From positions 2,892,578 to 2,956,577 of the forward strand of contig CP126531.1 of NCBI GenBank assembly GCA_030167125.1: a stretch of DNA of 64,000 bases, written 5' to 3'. Shown here in pieces: positions 37,214-45,579 of this stretch. The first letter of the stretch is position 1. Each line of letters opens with the position of its first letter. A model generated the notes under the pieces. That model made no database searches. It was not told the DNA's origin and worked only from the letters and a program-made list of their open reading frames with translations. The stretch comes from Rhodanobacteraceae bacterium (GTDB lineage Bacteria; Pseudomonadota; Gammaproteobacteria; Xanthomonadales; Rhodanobacteraceae). The position numbers and the translations under genes were made by a program.

Positions 37214-39675
37214 GGCAAGGCGAAGCCCAAATTGACGAGGGCGTTGAGCGCGGAAATGTTGCCGCGGGCAGCGGCCCGGGATGTCGCCGGCCTTCTCGAC
37301 AGCAACACCTCGCGGCGTTGTCCCGGTGCAAGGTGGAACCCGTTGTCCGCAGGCACGAAACCCGGCGTTTCGATGGAGACCGATTGCGCGAAACGGCGCG
37401 TGCCGATCCGCAGCAGCACGTCGCCGTCCTCGCCGGGCGATGCTTCGACCGAGAGCCCGATGTCGGGCTCGCGATGCGTGGACTGGCCAGCCGGAAACCA
37501 GAATGCGTCGGAGAGCAATGCCTCGCCCGCGGACAGCTTCACGTGGATCACCTCGGCCAACGGCGGACCGAACCGGTAGGCATACGAAAGATCCAGCCAC
37601 TCGTCGAACAGCGACGCCGCGGCCAGCGTGACGGCGCCGTGCACAGGCACGTGCACGTCGGTTTGCGCATGTCCCACCGGTATTTCACCGTTGCGGTACA
37701 AGTCGATTTCGATGCGTGCGTCGAGTGGCGTGGCCGGGTCGTTGCAAACGTGCAACGCGAGGCCGTTGGCGCCTTCGTCGGTGATCGCGATCGAAACGGG
37801 AGACAAGGCGCGCTTCAGCGCATACCAGCAGGATTTCGGATCGCCGTTCGCATCGACGACGCCCCAGCCCGCGCCGGGCCAGAGATCGCGCAGGAACCAG
37901 ATCAACGCGCCGCGCGTGGGCGAATCCACGCGCCGCCATTCGGCGAAGCAACGCGACATGGCTTCGCCGGTCGCGGCGCGGCCCAGTGCGAGGTAGCGCT
38001 CGTGGTCGACGCTGCGCAGGGCGGCCGGATCGACGCCGAACAACCGCTGCACGTAATGATCGCGCACGTCGTCGAAATCCCAGCCGGCGCCGAGATCCCT
38101 TGGCGAGCGCGCCTTCCACAGCGCGTGGTGGGCACGCGTCGACGCCTGCGGCAAACCGGAATCTTGCGGAATGTTGGCGAAGGCGAGGCACTCGGATGCA
38201 AAGCGCAAGCGGCTCGCACGCGCGTCGTCGAAGTCGCGCAGGTAGGCGCCGACGCCGTAGTACGAGGTCGGGCCCGCATCGGCGGCGTGCGGGAATGCAC
38301 CACCGGTGGCGCTGGACGGAACATACGAAACGCCGAGCGCATGCGCGCGTTCCGCAATTGCTTGGTGGAACAGTGGCGGCGACCAGCGTTCGCGCGGTGC
38401 ACCACTCATGGCCGCTTGTTGCTCGACCTCGCTGTTGCCGCACAGCACGGCGAGGCAGGCGTGCGAATGCAAACGCTCGAGTTGCTGGTCGACTTCCGCG
38501 AACGCATCGGCGACCGAGCGCTCGTCGTCGGGATAATCCATGTTGGCGAACATGAGATCCTGCCAGAGCAGGATGCCGGCCTCGTCCAGCGCGTCGTAAA
38601 ACGCGTCGTCCTCATACACCATGCTGCCGCCGACGCGCAGCATGTTCATGCCCGCTTGCCGCGCTTGCGCGATTGCGACGCCATATTCGGCGGACGTCGC
38701 GGAGAGCGTGACCGGATCGAGCGGCGTCCAGCACGCGCCGCGGCAGAAAACGGGCACGCCGTTGACGACGACGCGGAAATCGTCACCCGCGCCGCGATCG
38801 ATCCCGATCGTCCGGAAGCCGAAGGTGCCCAACTCGGCCATCGCCACCCCGCCCGCACGGCGCACTTCCAGCGACGCGCGGTACAGCGCCGGTTCGCCAT
38901 GCGTGTGCGGCCACCACAGCGCGGGACGCTCGATGTCCGCGCGCCCCCGCCAGCAGCCGCCATCCGGCGCCAACGGTGCCGTGGCGCGCTGGCCATCGCG
39001 TTCGATCACGAGCACCGCGGCTTCGATCCGTGGATCGAGCTCCGCGGCGATCGCGACGCTGCCGTGTCCGTTTTCCACCCGGGGATCGAGTCGCACCGGC
39101 CCGATCTCGAGTGCACGCGTTTCCAGCCACACGCCGCGCCACGGGCCCACCGCCGGGCAGGGCGGCGACCAACCGGGGGTACGGCCCAGCAAGGTGGTGC
39201 GGAACCAGCGCAATTGCTGCTGTTCGAGCATCGGCACGCGCCAGCGTGGCCGTGGTCGGCGCGTCGCAAGTTCCGGTGCCAGCGCGCGGCAGCGGATCAC
39301 GATCTCATGTTCGCCGCGCAGGATGACGGGCACCTCATGACTGCGAAACATGTTGTCGCTGGTCAGGACGATGGCCCCGTCGAGCCAGACTTCCGCGAGC
39401 GTGGCGAGCCCGTCGAAACCGAGCACGGCCGCCCCCGCCTCGGCGCAGAATCGCACACGCCACCACCAGTCCTCGACGTCGAAAGCGCGTGGTTGCAAAA
39501 AATCCCAGCGACCCGCGGCACGCAGGGCACCCGCCGCAGTACCGGGCACGGGTGCCGGCAACCAGTCGAGCGAGCCGATGGCCTCGCGCGGCGTACCCGC
39601 GGGCGCAGCCGCGACTTCCCATCCGCTTGCAAGCGCGGTGCGTCGATTGACCTCGACGCGCCGCACGCGAGTCAT
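37210..39675 (-). CDS. GH2 beta-mannosidase-like glycoside hydrolase
   Basis: 821 aa with no signal peptide, so cytoplasmic. Order: galactose-binding-like sugar domain (about 1-190, with WDFLQPRAFDVEDWWWRVRF), immunoglobulin-like domain, then TIM barrel. Candidate acid/base Glu416 is in CGNSEVEQ and nucleophile Glu495 in RFASECLAF. The GNNE motif of classical members reads GNSE here. Start overlaps the carrier-protein stop and its stop overlaps paralogue A. A glycosidase in a carrier-protein operon suggests the product is a glycoside or that a sugar is trimmed; this is inference. Confidence 0.88.
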   Translation of the reverse strand: MTRVRRVEVNRRTALASGWEVAAAPAGTPREAIGSLDWLPAPVPGTAAGALRAAGRWDFLQPRAFDVEDWWWRVRFCAEAGAAVLGFDGLATLAEVWLDGAIVLTSDNMFRSHEVPVILRGEHEIVIRCRALAPELATRRPRPRWRVPMLEQQQLRWFRTTLLGRTPGWSPPCPAVGPWRGVWLETRALEIGPVRLDPRVENGHGSVAIAAELDPRIEAAVLVIERDGQRATAPLAPDGGCWRGRADIERPALWWPHTHGEPALYRASLEVRRAGGVAMAELGTFGFRTIGIDRGAGDDFRVVVNGVPVFCRGACWTPLDPVTLSATSAEYGVAIAQARQAGMNMLRVGGSMVYEDDAFYDALDEAGILLWQDLMFANMDYPDDERSVADAFAEVDQQLERLHSHACLAVLCGNSEVEQQAAMSGAPRERWSPPLFHQAIAERAHALGVSYVPSSATGGAFPHAADAGPTSYYGVGAYLRDFDDARASRLRFASECLAFANIPQDSGLPQASTRAHHALWKARSPRDLGAGWDFDDVRDHYVQRLFGVDPAALRSVDHERYLALGRAATGEAMSRCFAEWRRVDSPTRGALIWFLRDLWPGAGWGVVDANGDPKSCWYALKRALSPVSIAITDEGANGLALHVCNDPATPLDARIEIDLYRNGEIPVGHAQTDVHVPVHGAVTLAAASLFDEWLDLSYAYRFGPPLAEVIHVKLSAGEALLSDAFWFPAGQSTHREPDIGLSVEASPGEDGDVLLRIGTRRFAQSVSIETPGFVPADNGFHLAPGQRREVLLSRRPATSRAAARGNISALNALVNLGFALP

Positions 39676-39923
39676 GCGCTGGCGGCCGTCAGGCTGTCCA
39701 CCACGTTCGCGATGGCAGCGATCGATTCGAAGCTGGCGCGTTTCAGCATCTCATCGGGGAATTCCACGTCGAATTCGCCTTCCAGGGCCAGCATCACGTT
39801 GACCGATGCGTGCGATGTCATGCCTGCCTGGTACAGGTCGGCATGGTCGTCCAACGTGTCGACATCTTTGGCCAACCGGCCGTGTTCCTTCAAAATCGCG
39901 CGGATCCTGCTCTCGTTGCCCAC
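39672..39923 (-). CDS. Acyl/aminoacyl carrier protein
   Basis: 83 aa. The phosphopantetheine site is DLYQAGMTSHASVNVML with Ser37, replacing the DSL of common ACPs by TSH. The motif matches carrier proteins that partner seryl-tRNA-synthetase-like ligases. Acidic helix 2/3 (ALEGEFDVEFPDEML) fits docking. GTG start with GAGGG nine bases upstream. It overlaps GH2 by four bases (ATGA). It should be loaded by the ligase at 40997-41911. Confidence 0.9.
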   Translation of the reverse strand: MGNESRIRAILKEHGRLAKDVDTLDDHADLYQAGMTSHASVNVMLALEGEFDVEFPDEMLKRASFESIAAIANVVDSLTAASA

Positions 39924-40032
39924 GGCTTGCCACCCTCGTTTCGGTGAATGCGACGCCCGCGGCCAGACGCTGGCCGTGAACGGGTTCTCATTTTCTACCC
40001 CAATTTACAAGCAAAAAGCTTGCCCGACGACC

Positions 40033-40989
40033 TCAACCCGACGAAAGCGCGTCGCGTGCCGTTTGCCAGGCCTGCGCCCACTCGTCGAAATACGCCGCGG
40101 TATCCAGGGCGCGCCGGCTGTTGACCGCACGCGCGGCTTTCAGGATGAAGGTTTTGGCGCCGTGGTTGATGCGGTCCCAGGCATCCGCGGCCGCGGCATG
40201 GCGCCGGGGATCGAGCCAGCGCAGGTGCAGGGCGGACAGTTCGGCCGCAGCACCGAGCTGCCGGACCGTGGCAAAGGCCCAGGCGTGGTAGTACGCCAGC
40301 CCCTTGTCTTGGAGGGCCGGCAAATCGCGCTGGAAGCGCACGCCGAAGCGCTCGACCGGATTTTCGCGGGGCATTTCCGCGGAATGTTTCGCCAGCAGTT
40401 CGGCCGAGCGCGCCCTCAGTTCCGGTTCGCCCAGGCGCTGCAGCGCGTCGATGGCCACCAGTTCGGCGTAGAACGGCATGAACGCCGGATCGGCATCCAT
40501 GTCGAGCCGAAAGGTGCGGGCGAAATCCTCGCCATCGAGCTTGAAATAGCCGGCGTTGTGGAAATAGCCGAGCGTGCGCTGTCTGGCGTCGAGATCGTTG
40601 AGGATGATCGAGGATTTCGTGTGCTGCGTGCGGTAATCGGTGCCGGTGACATCCGGCAACCACCATGCGTCGGCCTCGGTCGCGATCAGGCGGCCGGCGG
40701 ACAGGTGTTCTTCGGCGTGTTCGATCAGCGGCCGCCAGCAATTCAACTCCTGCACGTCGATGCCGTACAGCGCGCGCAGTTCGTCGTGCCTGGGTTTGAA
40801 GAACGTCCACTGGTCGCCGACGAAATCGATTGCGTTGACGAACGGCAGCATCGCCAGCGGCTCGCAGCCGAGTGTGTGGATCAGCTCGATCCAGATGTCG
40901 ACGTAGCAATTCTTCTCGACCCACACGCGATCGTCCGCGTGCAACACGTGCCGCGTGTAGTGGCCGGCGTCGAGGTCGAGCACTTTCAT
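40033..40989 (-). CDS. DUF1839 family protein, candidate aminoacyl transferase
   Basis: 318 aa. Recognised as DUF1839 by WVEKNCYVDIWIELIH, DFVGDQWTFFK and DAWWLPDVTGTDYRTQH with GYFHNAGYF. The family has no assigned activity that I know of. Cys28 near the N-terminus, His123 after the LPD...Y block and an Asp at about 132-134 follow the order of catalytic residues in the papain-like BtrH N-terminal acyltransferases, which move an aminoacyl group from a carrier protein to a sugar amine. That would suit its place between the ligase and the carrier protein. This is inference from pattern. Confidence 0.8.
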   Translation of the reverse strand: MKVLDLDAGHYTRHVLHADDRVWVEKNCYVDIWIELIHTLGCEPLAMLPFVNAIDFVGDQWTFFKPRHDELRALYGIDVQELNCWRPLIEHAEEHLSAGRLIATEADAWWLPDVTGTDYRTQHTKSSIILNDLDARQRTLGYFHNAGYFKLDGEDFARTFRLDMDADPAFMPFYAELVAIDALQRLGEPELRARSAELLAKHSAEMPRENPVERFGVRFQRDLPALQDKGLAYYHAWAFATVRQLGAAAELSALHLRWLDPRRHAAAADAWDRINHGAKTFILKAARAVNSRRALDTAAYFDEWAQAWQTARDALSSG

Positions 40990-40996
40990 GGCGCGC

Positions 40997-41911
40997 TCAG
41001 ACCCAGAGTTTGCCGTGCACGTCCGACGGCCACTTCTCCGGGTCGAAGCCGTGCGCCTGGAACAAGGCCATCACCACGCGCTCCAGCCCGAAGCCGAGGC
41101 AAGCGGTGTTGGCGACCTCGCCGTCCTCGGTGCGGATGTGGAACGCTTCGCCGAAGTGTTCCTGGTGGAAATTGAAGGAACACAGCGCCGTCGGTTTTTC
41201 CTCCGAGATCACCGGCGCGGTGACCTCGAATTTCAATTTCTGCTGGCGCTGCGAAGCGGCCAGCATCTTGCCGCCCTTGCCGAAGAAGGGATCTGACGCG
41301 ACTTCGGCGTTCGCGGGAAGCTGCAGCGATTGCAGCAGGCGCAGGCCGCGCTGCAGCCACATGTCGCGCCATTCGAGCACCTGGTCCGGCGTGCCGCAGC
41401 GCACGAACTCGCGCACGCGGAACGATTGCATGCGGGTCGGTTCCTGCGACGGCTCGTTGCGGAACACCCAGTTGAACATCGTCACCAGCTTGCCTTCCCG
41501 CGGCACGGTGCCGGTGAAGCTGGGGTAGACCGGATAGCACGCGGCGGGATTCAACACCACGTCGGTCATGCTCTGGTACTGCTCCCAGCTCTCGCCGTTG
41601 TGGATGGCCTCGGAGAGTTGCCGCGCGGTGAGTTCCTTGCCTTTGAAACTGAAAACCGTGCCGGCGAGGTCCGGGAAGCTGTCCATGTAGTCGACTTTTT
41701 CCAGCACCTTGCGGTCGATCGCGGGCGGATACACGAAGTATTCCGCGCCGTCGTCCTTCGCGAGGTCGGTGACCAGCCGGTTGAAGCGATCCAGCACGTC
41801 CTCGAACACATGGTTGCGGCCGAAGATGCCCGGTACGCCAACCGGGATGATCAGGCCCGCATCGACCAGGCCACGGAAGAATTTATCGGTGTCGTAAGCG
41901 GTGGCAGGCAT
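40997..41911 (-). CDS. Amino acid:carrier protein ligase (class II aaRS-like)
   Basis: 304 aa, a seryl-tRNA-synthetase homologue lacking the tRNA-binding arm. It adenylates an amino acid and transfers it to the phosphopantetheine of the carrier protein. Class II motif 2 is in FRNEPSQEPTRMQSFRVREF and motif 3 in CLGFGLERV. The zinc ligands seen in characterised members (Cys, Glu, Cys) match Cys125, Glu168 and Cys271. Known relatives activate glycine or alanine. The start is three bases after the upstream stop and DUF1839 follows after seven bases. Confidence 0.93.
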   Translation of the reverse strand: MPATAYDTDKFFRGLVDAGLIIPVGVPGIFGRNHVFEDVLDRFNRLVTDLAKDDGAEYFVYPPAIDRKVLEKVDYMDSFPDLAGTVFSFKGKELTARQLSEAIHNGESWEQYQSMTDVVLNPAACYPVYPSFTGTVPREGKLVTMFNWVFRNEPSQEPTRMQSFRVREFVRCGTPDQVLEWRDMWLQRGLRLLQSLQLPANAEVASDPFFGKGGKMLAASQRQQKLKFEVTAPVISEEKPTALCSFNFHQEHFGEAFHIRTEDGEVANTACLGFGLERVVMALFQAHGFDPEKWPSDVHGKLWV

Positions 41912-41914
41912 GGA

Positions 41915-43102
41915 TCAGACCTCCTTGACCACCAGCAGCATCGAGGCGCTCTTGCCCGCGATGCGGCCGTTGGACACCATCAGCGCGGCGGACAGCACGT
42001 CGCGGTAGTGGCGCCCCACGCTGAAAGGCGTGTCGTTCTTGTAGCCGAGGATGCCGATGATCTGCAGCGCCGCATGGCACAGCCGTGGCGCCATTTCCGA
42101 GCAGGCCATCTTCAACTGGTTCATCTTGAGCGCCCAGTTCATCGAGCCCAGCGTCTCGCGCGCCGCCGCATCGTCGGCGGCCGTCATCGCGTCGAATTCC
42201 ATCGCGCAGGCCTGCCAATTGTTGCGCATCGTCTGCAGGTCGACATAGGCGCGCGCGAGATCGGCCGCGTTGGGCGGCACGCTGCCGGGTTTGCGCCGCG
42301 CAGCGCCACGCACGCAAGCGGCCGCGCGTCCGAGCGCGTCGGTCGCGATGCCGGTCCACAACGCCGACCACAGGATGTGCGAATACGGAACCATGGTTTG
42401 CGCCGAGGAATCGGCGAACGAACCCGGCACGATCTGCTCGGCCTTGCCGTGACCGGAAAACTTCGCGCCGGGACTGCAGGTGCCGCGCATGCCCAGGGTG
42501 TCCCACGTGCCGGTTTGTTCCAAGGTGTACGTACCCTTGGGAAACAACACCAGCACCTGGTCGCTGTTGGCGGCATCGGCCGCGCGCCGGCAGGTCACCA
42601 GTTGCGCGTCGGCGTGCGCGCCGTAGGACACCGTGGTGGCGTCCTTGTCCAGCTTCATCTTGTCGCCGTCGACTTCCACCGCGCAGATGCTGGCGCGGGT
42701 CTCGCCGAAGGTGCCGTTTTCGGACGTGATCGAGGCGATCAGTTCCTGCCTGTCGGCCAGATTCTCGCGCAGATACTTCTGGAAATACGGCGAACCCGAT
42801 CCGTGCCGCGCGATGCAGGCCACCTGGATGTGGTGCATCGCCAATACCATGCCCGAAGAACTGCAACCTTGCGCGAGCGTCGCGCATTGGTTGCCGAGTT
42901 CCAGCATCCCGGCGCCCTGCCCGCCGAATTCCTGCGGCACCGCGGCCGAGAGCAAACGCGCTTCGCGCAGGGCCGCGAAACATTCGGAGGGAAACCGCGC
43001 ATCACGGTCGACATCGGCGGCATGCCTGGCTGCGACTTCGGTTGCGATCGCAGCGGTGTGCGCGACCAGATCGCCATTGCGGTTGCTGGCGGTTCTGTTC
43101 AT
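41915..43102 (-). CDS. Acyl-CoA dehydrogenase-fold flavoprotein
   Basis: 395 aa. N-terminal helical domain, ITSENGTFGETRASI and a beta-barrel, then helical C-domain with MNQLKMACSEMAPRLCHAALQIIG and HYRDVLSAALMVSNGRI. The usual catalytic Glu (as in IYEGTSQ after YRD) reads LMVSNGRI, so a classical dehydrogenase is doubtful and an oxidase or N-/C-hydroxylase of a carrier-bound amino acid is possible. In similar clusters of other bacteria it sits beside the ligase, carrier protein and DUF1839. Start 43102 has GGAG eight bases upstream. Confidence 0.87.
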   Translation of the reverse strand: MNRTASNRNGDLVAHTAAIATEVAARHAADVDRDARFPSECFAALREARLLSAAVPQEFGGQGAGMLELGNQCATLAQGCSSSGMVLAMHHIQVACIARHGSGSPYFQKYLRENLADRQELIASITSENGTFGETRASICAVEVDGDKMKLDKDATTVSYGAHADAQLVTCRRAADAANSDQVLVLFPKGTYTLEQTGTWDTLGMRGTCSPGAKFSGHGKAEQIVPGSFADSSAQTMVPYSHILWSALWTGIATDALGRAAACVRGAARRKPGSVPPNAADLARAYVDLQTMRNNWQACAMEFDAMTAADDAAARETLGSMNWALKMNQLKMACSEMAPRLCHAALQIIGILGYKNDTPFSVGRHYRDVLSAALMVSNGRIAGKSASMLLVVKEV

Positions 43103-43134
43103 ATTCTGGCTCCCCTTCCCCGGTGCTCGCCTGG

Positions 43135-43941
43135 TCAAGATACCGGAAGTCGCCGGGCGACGTACAGCAACCACCGGCTGTGCTCGGCCCGTTCTCCGGG
43201 GAGTACCGGCGAACCCTTGGCGTCCAGGATTTCCAGCAACTCGAAGTCCAGTGCTGCCAACTGCCGGCGCTGCGCTTCCGGGCCTATGTAGTACTGCAGC
43301 AGGCCGCAGTCGTGCGCTTCGTCGTTGACGATCGCGTAGTCCTGGTGGTCCTCCTGCAAACGTCGCAGGCGAGCATGGTTGGCCAGCGACAGGCACCAAT
43401 GCGCGGCCTGTTTCGCCTGCGTTGCCGGGTTGCGCGTGAAGTGCAACCTCGGTCCGTGCCAGAGGTCGTTCACCTCGCGGTTGTGGGCGGAGAACATCAG
43501 GATTCCGCCGGGTCGCAGCACCCGGTGCACTTCGTCCAGCGTGCGCAGGCGGTCCGCGTGGGCCACGGCGTCGAACACGTTGTTCGACGCGAGCACGAAA
43601 TCAAACGAAGCCGGACCGAAACGCGAGAGGTCGCGCATGTCAGCCAGCGCGATCGGGACTCCGGGCAGCGTTCGCTCGAATTCGGCCACCATCACGGGCG
43701 AATAGTCGATCGCCTGGTAGTGCCGAGCCAAGGGTGCAAGGTAGATCGCGGTCCTGCCGGTACCGGCGCCGATGTCCAGCACGTCCTTGGCCGCGAACGC
43801 CGGCTGGTATTTCAGCAACGCGACGCCGTCCGCCCGCGCCAGCGTATCCAGACGATAGTGGTCGGAAATGCCGCGGTGGTGGTAGACGCGCGCGTTGATC
43901 TGGTATGGCTGGGAATCCGGTTCGTGCATGTCGCCATCCAT
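43135..43941 (-). CDS. Class I SAM-dependent methyltransferase, first gene of the operon
   Basis: 268 aa. SAM-binding loop VLDIGAGTGRTAIYLAP near residue 55, then LADMRDLSRF and VLRPGGILMFSAHN. The family is broad; an N- or O-methylation of the operon's product is possible. ATG at 43941 is a choice; another in-frame ATG lies 12 bases downstream, and the ribosome site is weak for both. It is separated from the acyl-CoA-dehydrogenase-like gene by 32 bases. Confidence 0.85.
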   Translation of the reverse strand: MDGDMHEPDSQPYQINARVYHHRGISDHYRLDTLARADGVALLKYQPAFAAKDVLDIGAGTGRTAIYLAPLARHYQAIDYSPVMVAEFERTLPGVPIALADMRDLSRFGPASFDFVLASNNVFDAVAHADRLRTLDEVHRVLRPGGILMFSAHNREVNDLWHGPRLHFTRNPATQAKQAAHWCLSLANHARLRRLQEDHQDYAIVNDEAHDCGLLQYYIGPEAQRRQLAALDFELLEILDAKGSPVLPGERAEHSRWLLYVARRLPVS

Positions 43942-44247
43942 GGAGCGACCTTCATGGCCGAGGGGCGGATATCGCGATTCGGCCAAGGGGCATCGCGACA
44001 CCCACGCCGTGTGTGCTGCGAACCAGACTCGCGGTTTAACGGACGACGCGGAAGGAGGCAGTTTTCGCCGGCGGATCGCGATCGCAGCGAAAGGGCCGGA
44101 GCGATCGGCGGGTACTCTATACCCCGGCTGCGTGAAGGGACTGTTCACCGGATCCAACCCAAAGCTGCTAGGCTGCGGACGCCTTGCGCAACGCCGACAG
44201 CGCGTTCAGCGTCAACCGCGATGCCGGCAGCCCATGAACGGATCCCG
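43942..44247. promoter_or_regulatory. Divergent promoter region of the 12-gene operon
   Basis: 306 bases lie between the methyltransferase (minus) and the ATP-grasp gene (plus). It must hold the operon promoter. Candidates include TAGGCT at about 44170 for the plus side; on the minus side I see only a TATAGA-like hexamer near 44118-44126. I find no gene here. Confidence 0.4.
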
Positions 44248-45567
44248 ATGATCCATCCCCCTACAACGCCCGCCATCGTGATCGGCCGTGAGCAGACTGC
44301 GCTGGGGGCGGTGCGCTCGTTGCGAATGGCTGGCATCGCGACCTATTCAGCCTGTCCGCGGGGCGACCTGGTGCGCCGCTCGCGGTTTTACCGGCGGCTG
44401 CCCGGCGCGGACGATTGGGACGGCCGACCCGGGCCGCACGCGCAAGACGTGCTGGCAGCACTGCCCCTGGAACGGGCCGTATTGATCCCCTGCAACGACG
44501 ACGCGGCGCTTTGGGCCGCAGATATCCCGCAAGGGCGGCTGCGGAGCCGTTTCCTGGTCAGCAGCAGCTCGCGCGCCACGCTGGAGGTACTCCAGGACAA
44601 ATCGCGATTTGGTGAATTCCTGGCCGGCACCCGCATTCCACACCCGCGTACGTTCACCATTCGCCGTGCGGCCGACGTCGTCGCGCTTCCTTTCGAGGAC
44701 CTCGATCGCGTATTCGTGAAACCCGCCGATTCGCAGGCGTTCCTGCGGACCACCGGAGTGAAAGGCCTGTGGGCGCGCAATCGCGGCGAGTTCGAAGCCA
44801 TCTGGAAGCGGCTGGAGGGCCAGAACCTTGCCGTGATTGCCCAGGAGTACATCCCGGGCGGCGCCGACGAGCACTACTTCATCGACGGATTCCGCGACCG
44901 CGGCGGTGCTTTGACTGCGCTATTTGCGCGCCGGCGAGTGCGCATCTCGCCACCGGATTTCGGCAGCAGTTCCTATTGCGTCAGCATTCCGCTGCGCCAC
45001 CTTGAAGCAGCGTTGCCGGGACTGACTGAGTTGCTGCAGCGGCTCGATTACCGCGGCATCTTCAGCGCCGAATTCAAGCGCGATGCGCGCGATGGCGCGT
45101 TCCGGATCCTCGAGGTCAACACGCGTGCATGGTGGTATGTCGAATTCGCGACGCGCTGTGGCGTCAACGTGGTCGAAATGGCGTGGCGCGATGCGCAGGA
45201 CATGCCAGTGAAGCCCGCGCCAGCGGATTACGCGGTTGGCGAGGGTTGCATCAACCTGCGCAACGATCTGGGAACGGTGTTTCTGCATCGCGGCACGGCC
45301 AGGACGCCCCTCCTGCTGGCCTTGCGCCAGTGGAGCCGGGGTCATTTCAACGTGTTTCGTTTCGATGATCCATTGCCGGGCTTGCAGGTGGCTTGGCGGA
45401 CGGTCGCCGGTGTGTTGGCGCGCAGGGCACGGCGCCTGCTTACAGGGGATCGGCGCATGCGGGTGCGCAAGTCTCCCGATGAGCCCGGACAAGTCGCGGC
45501 CGCACTGCAAACGCGGGCGGAAAGCGGTACCGGATCGAGCCCCGAATTGCCTGCGTCGCCAGAGTGA
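44248..45567 (+). CDS. ATP-grasp ligase (carbamoyl-phosphate-synthase-like)
   Basis: 439 aa. N-terminal Rossmann-like pre-ATP-grasp domain (AIVIGREQTALGAVRSLRMAG), then the ATP-grasp domain with VFVKPADSQAFLRTTGVKGLW, VIAQEYIPGG, and the Mg-binding FRILEVNTRAWWYVEFATRCG. Family enzymes join a carboxylate to an amine or thiol through an acyl phosphate. Relatives lie in polysaccharide clusters. Divergent from the 12-gene operon, it could attach an amino acid to a uronic acid; that is a guess. ATG at 44248 is preferred over an in-frame ATG at 44221, neither having a strong ribosome site. Confidence 0.85.
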   Translation: MIHPPTTPAIVIGREQTALGAVRSLRMAGIATYSACPRGDLVRRSRFYRRLPGADDWDGRPGPHAQDVLAALPLERAVLIPCNDDAALWAADIPQGRLRSRFLVSSSSRATLEVLQDKSRFGEFLAGTRIPHPRTFTIRRAADVVALPFEDLDRVFVKPADSQAFLRTTGVKGLWARNRGEFEAIWKRLEGQNLAVIAQEYIPGGADEHYFIDGFRDRGGALTALFARRRVRISPPDFGSSSYCVSIPLRHLEAALPGLTELLQRLDYRGIFSAEFKRDARDGAFRILEVNTRAWWYVEFATRCGVNVVEMAWRDAQDMPVKPAPADYAVGEGCINLRNDLGTVFLHRGTARTPLLLALRQWSRGHFNVFRFDDPLPGLQVAWRTVAGVLARRARRLLTGDRRMRVRKSPDEPGQVAAALQTRAESGTGSSPELPASPE

Positions 45568-45579
45568 TTCGCGCGAGGG

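Noticed and set aside
36964..41175. A 1403-codon open frame on the plus strand opposite the 12-gene operon
   Set aside because: It lies antisense to GH2, carrier protein, DUF1839 and part of the ligase, whose motifs are unmistakable. Its product is Arg/His/Val-rich with no domain, the usual shadow of high-GC coding DNA. Similar long antisense frames at 3392-6028 and 19554-22403 were dropped for the same reason.
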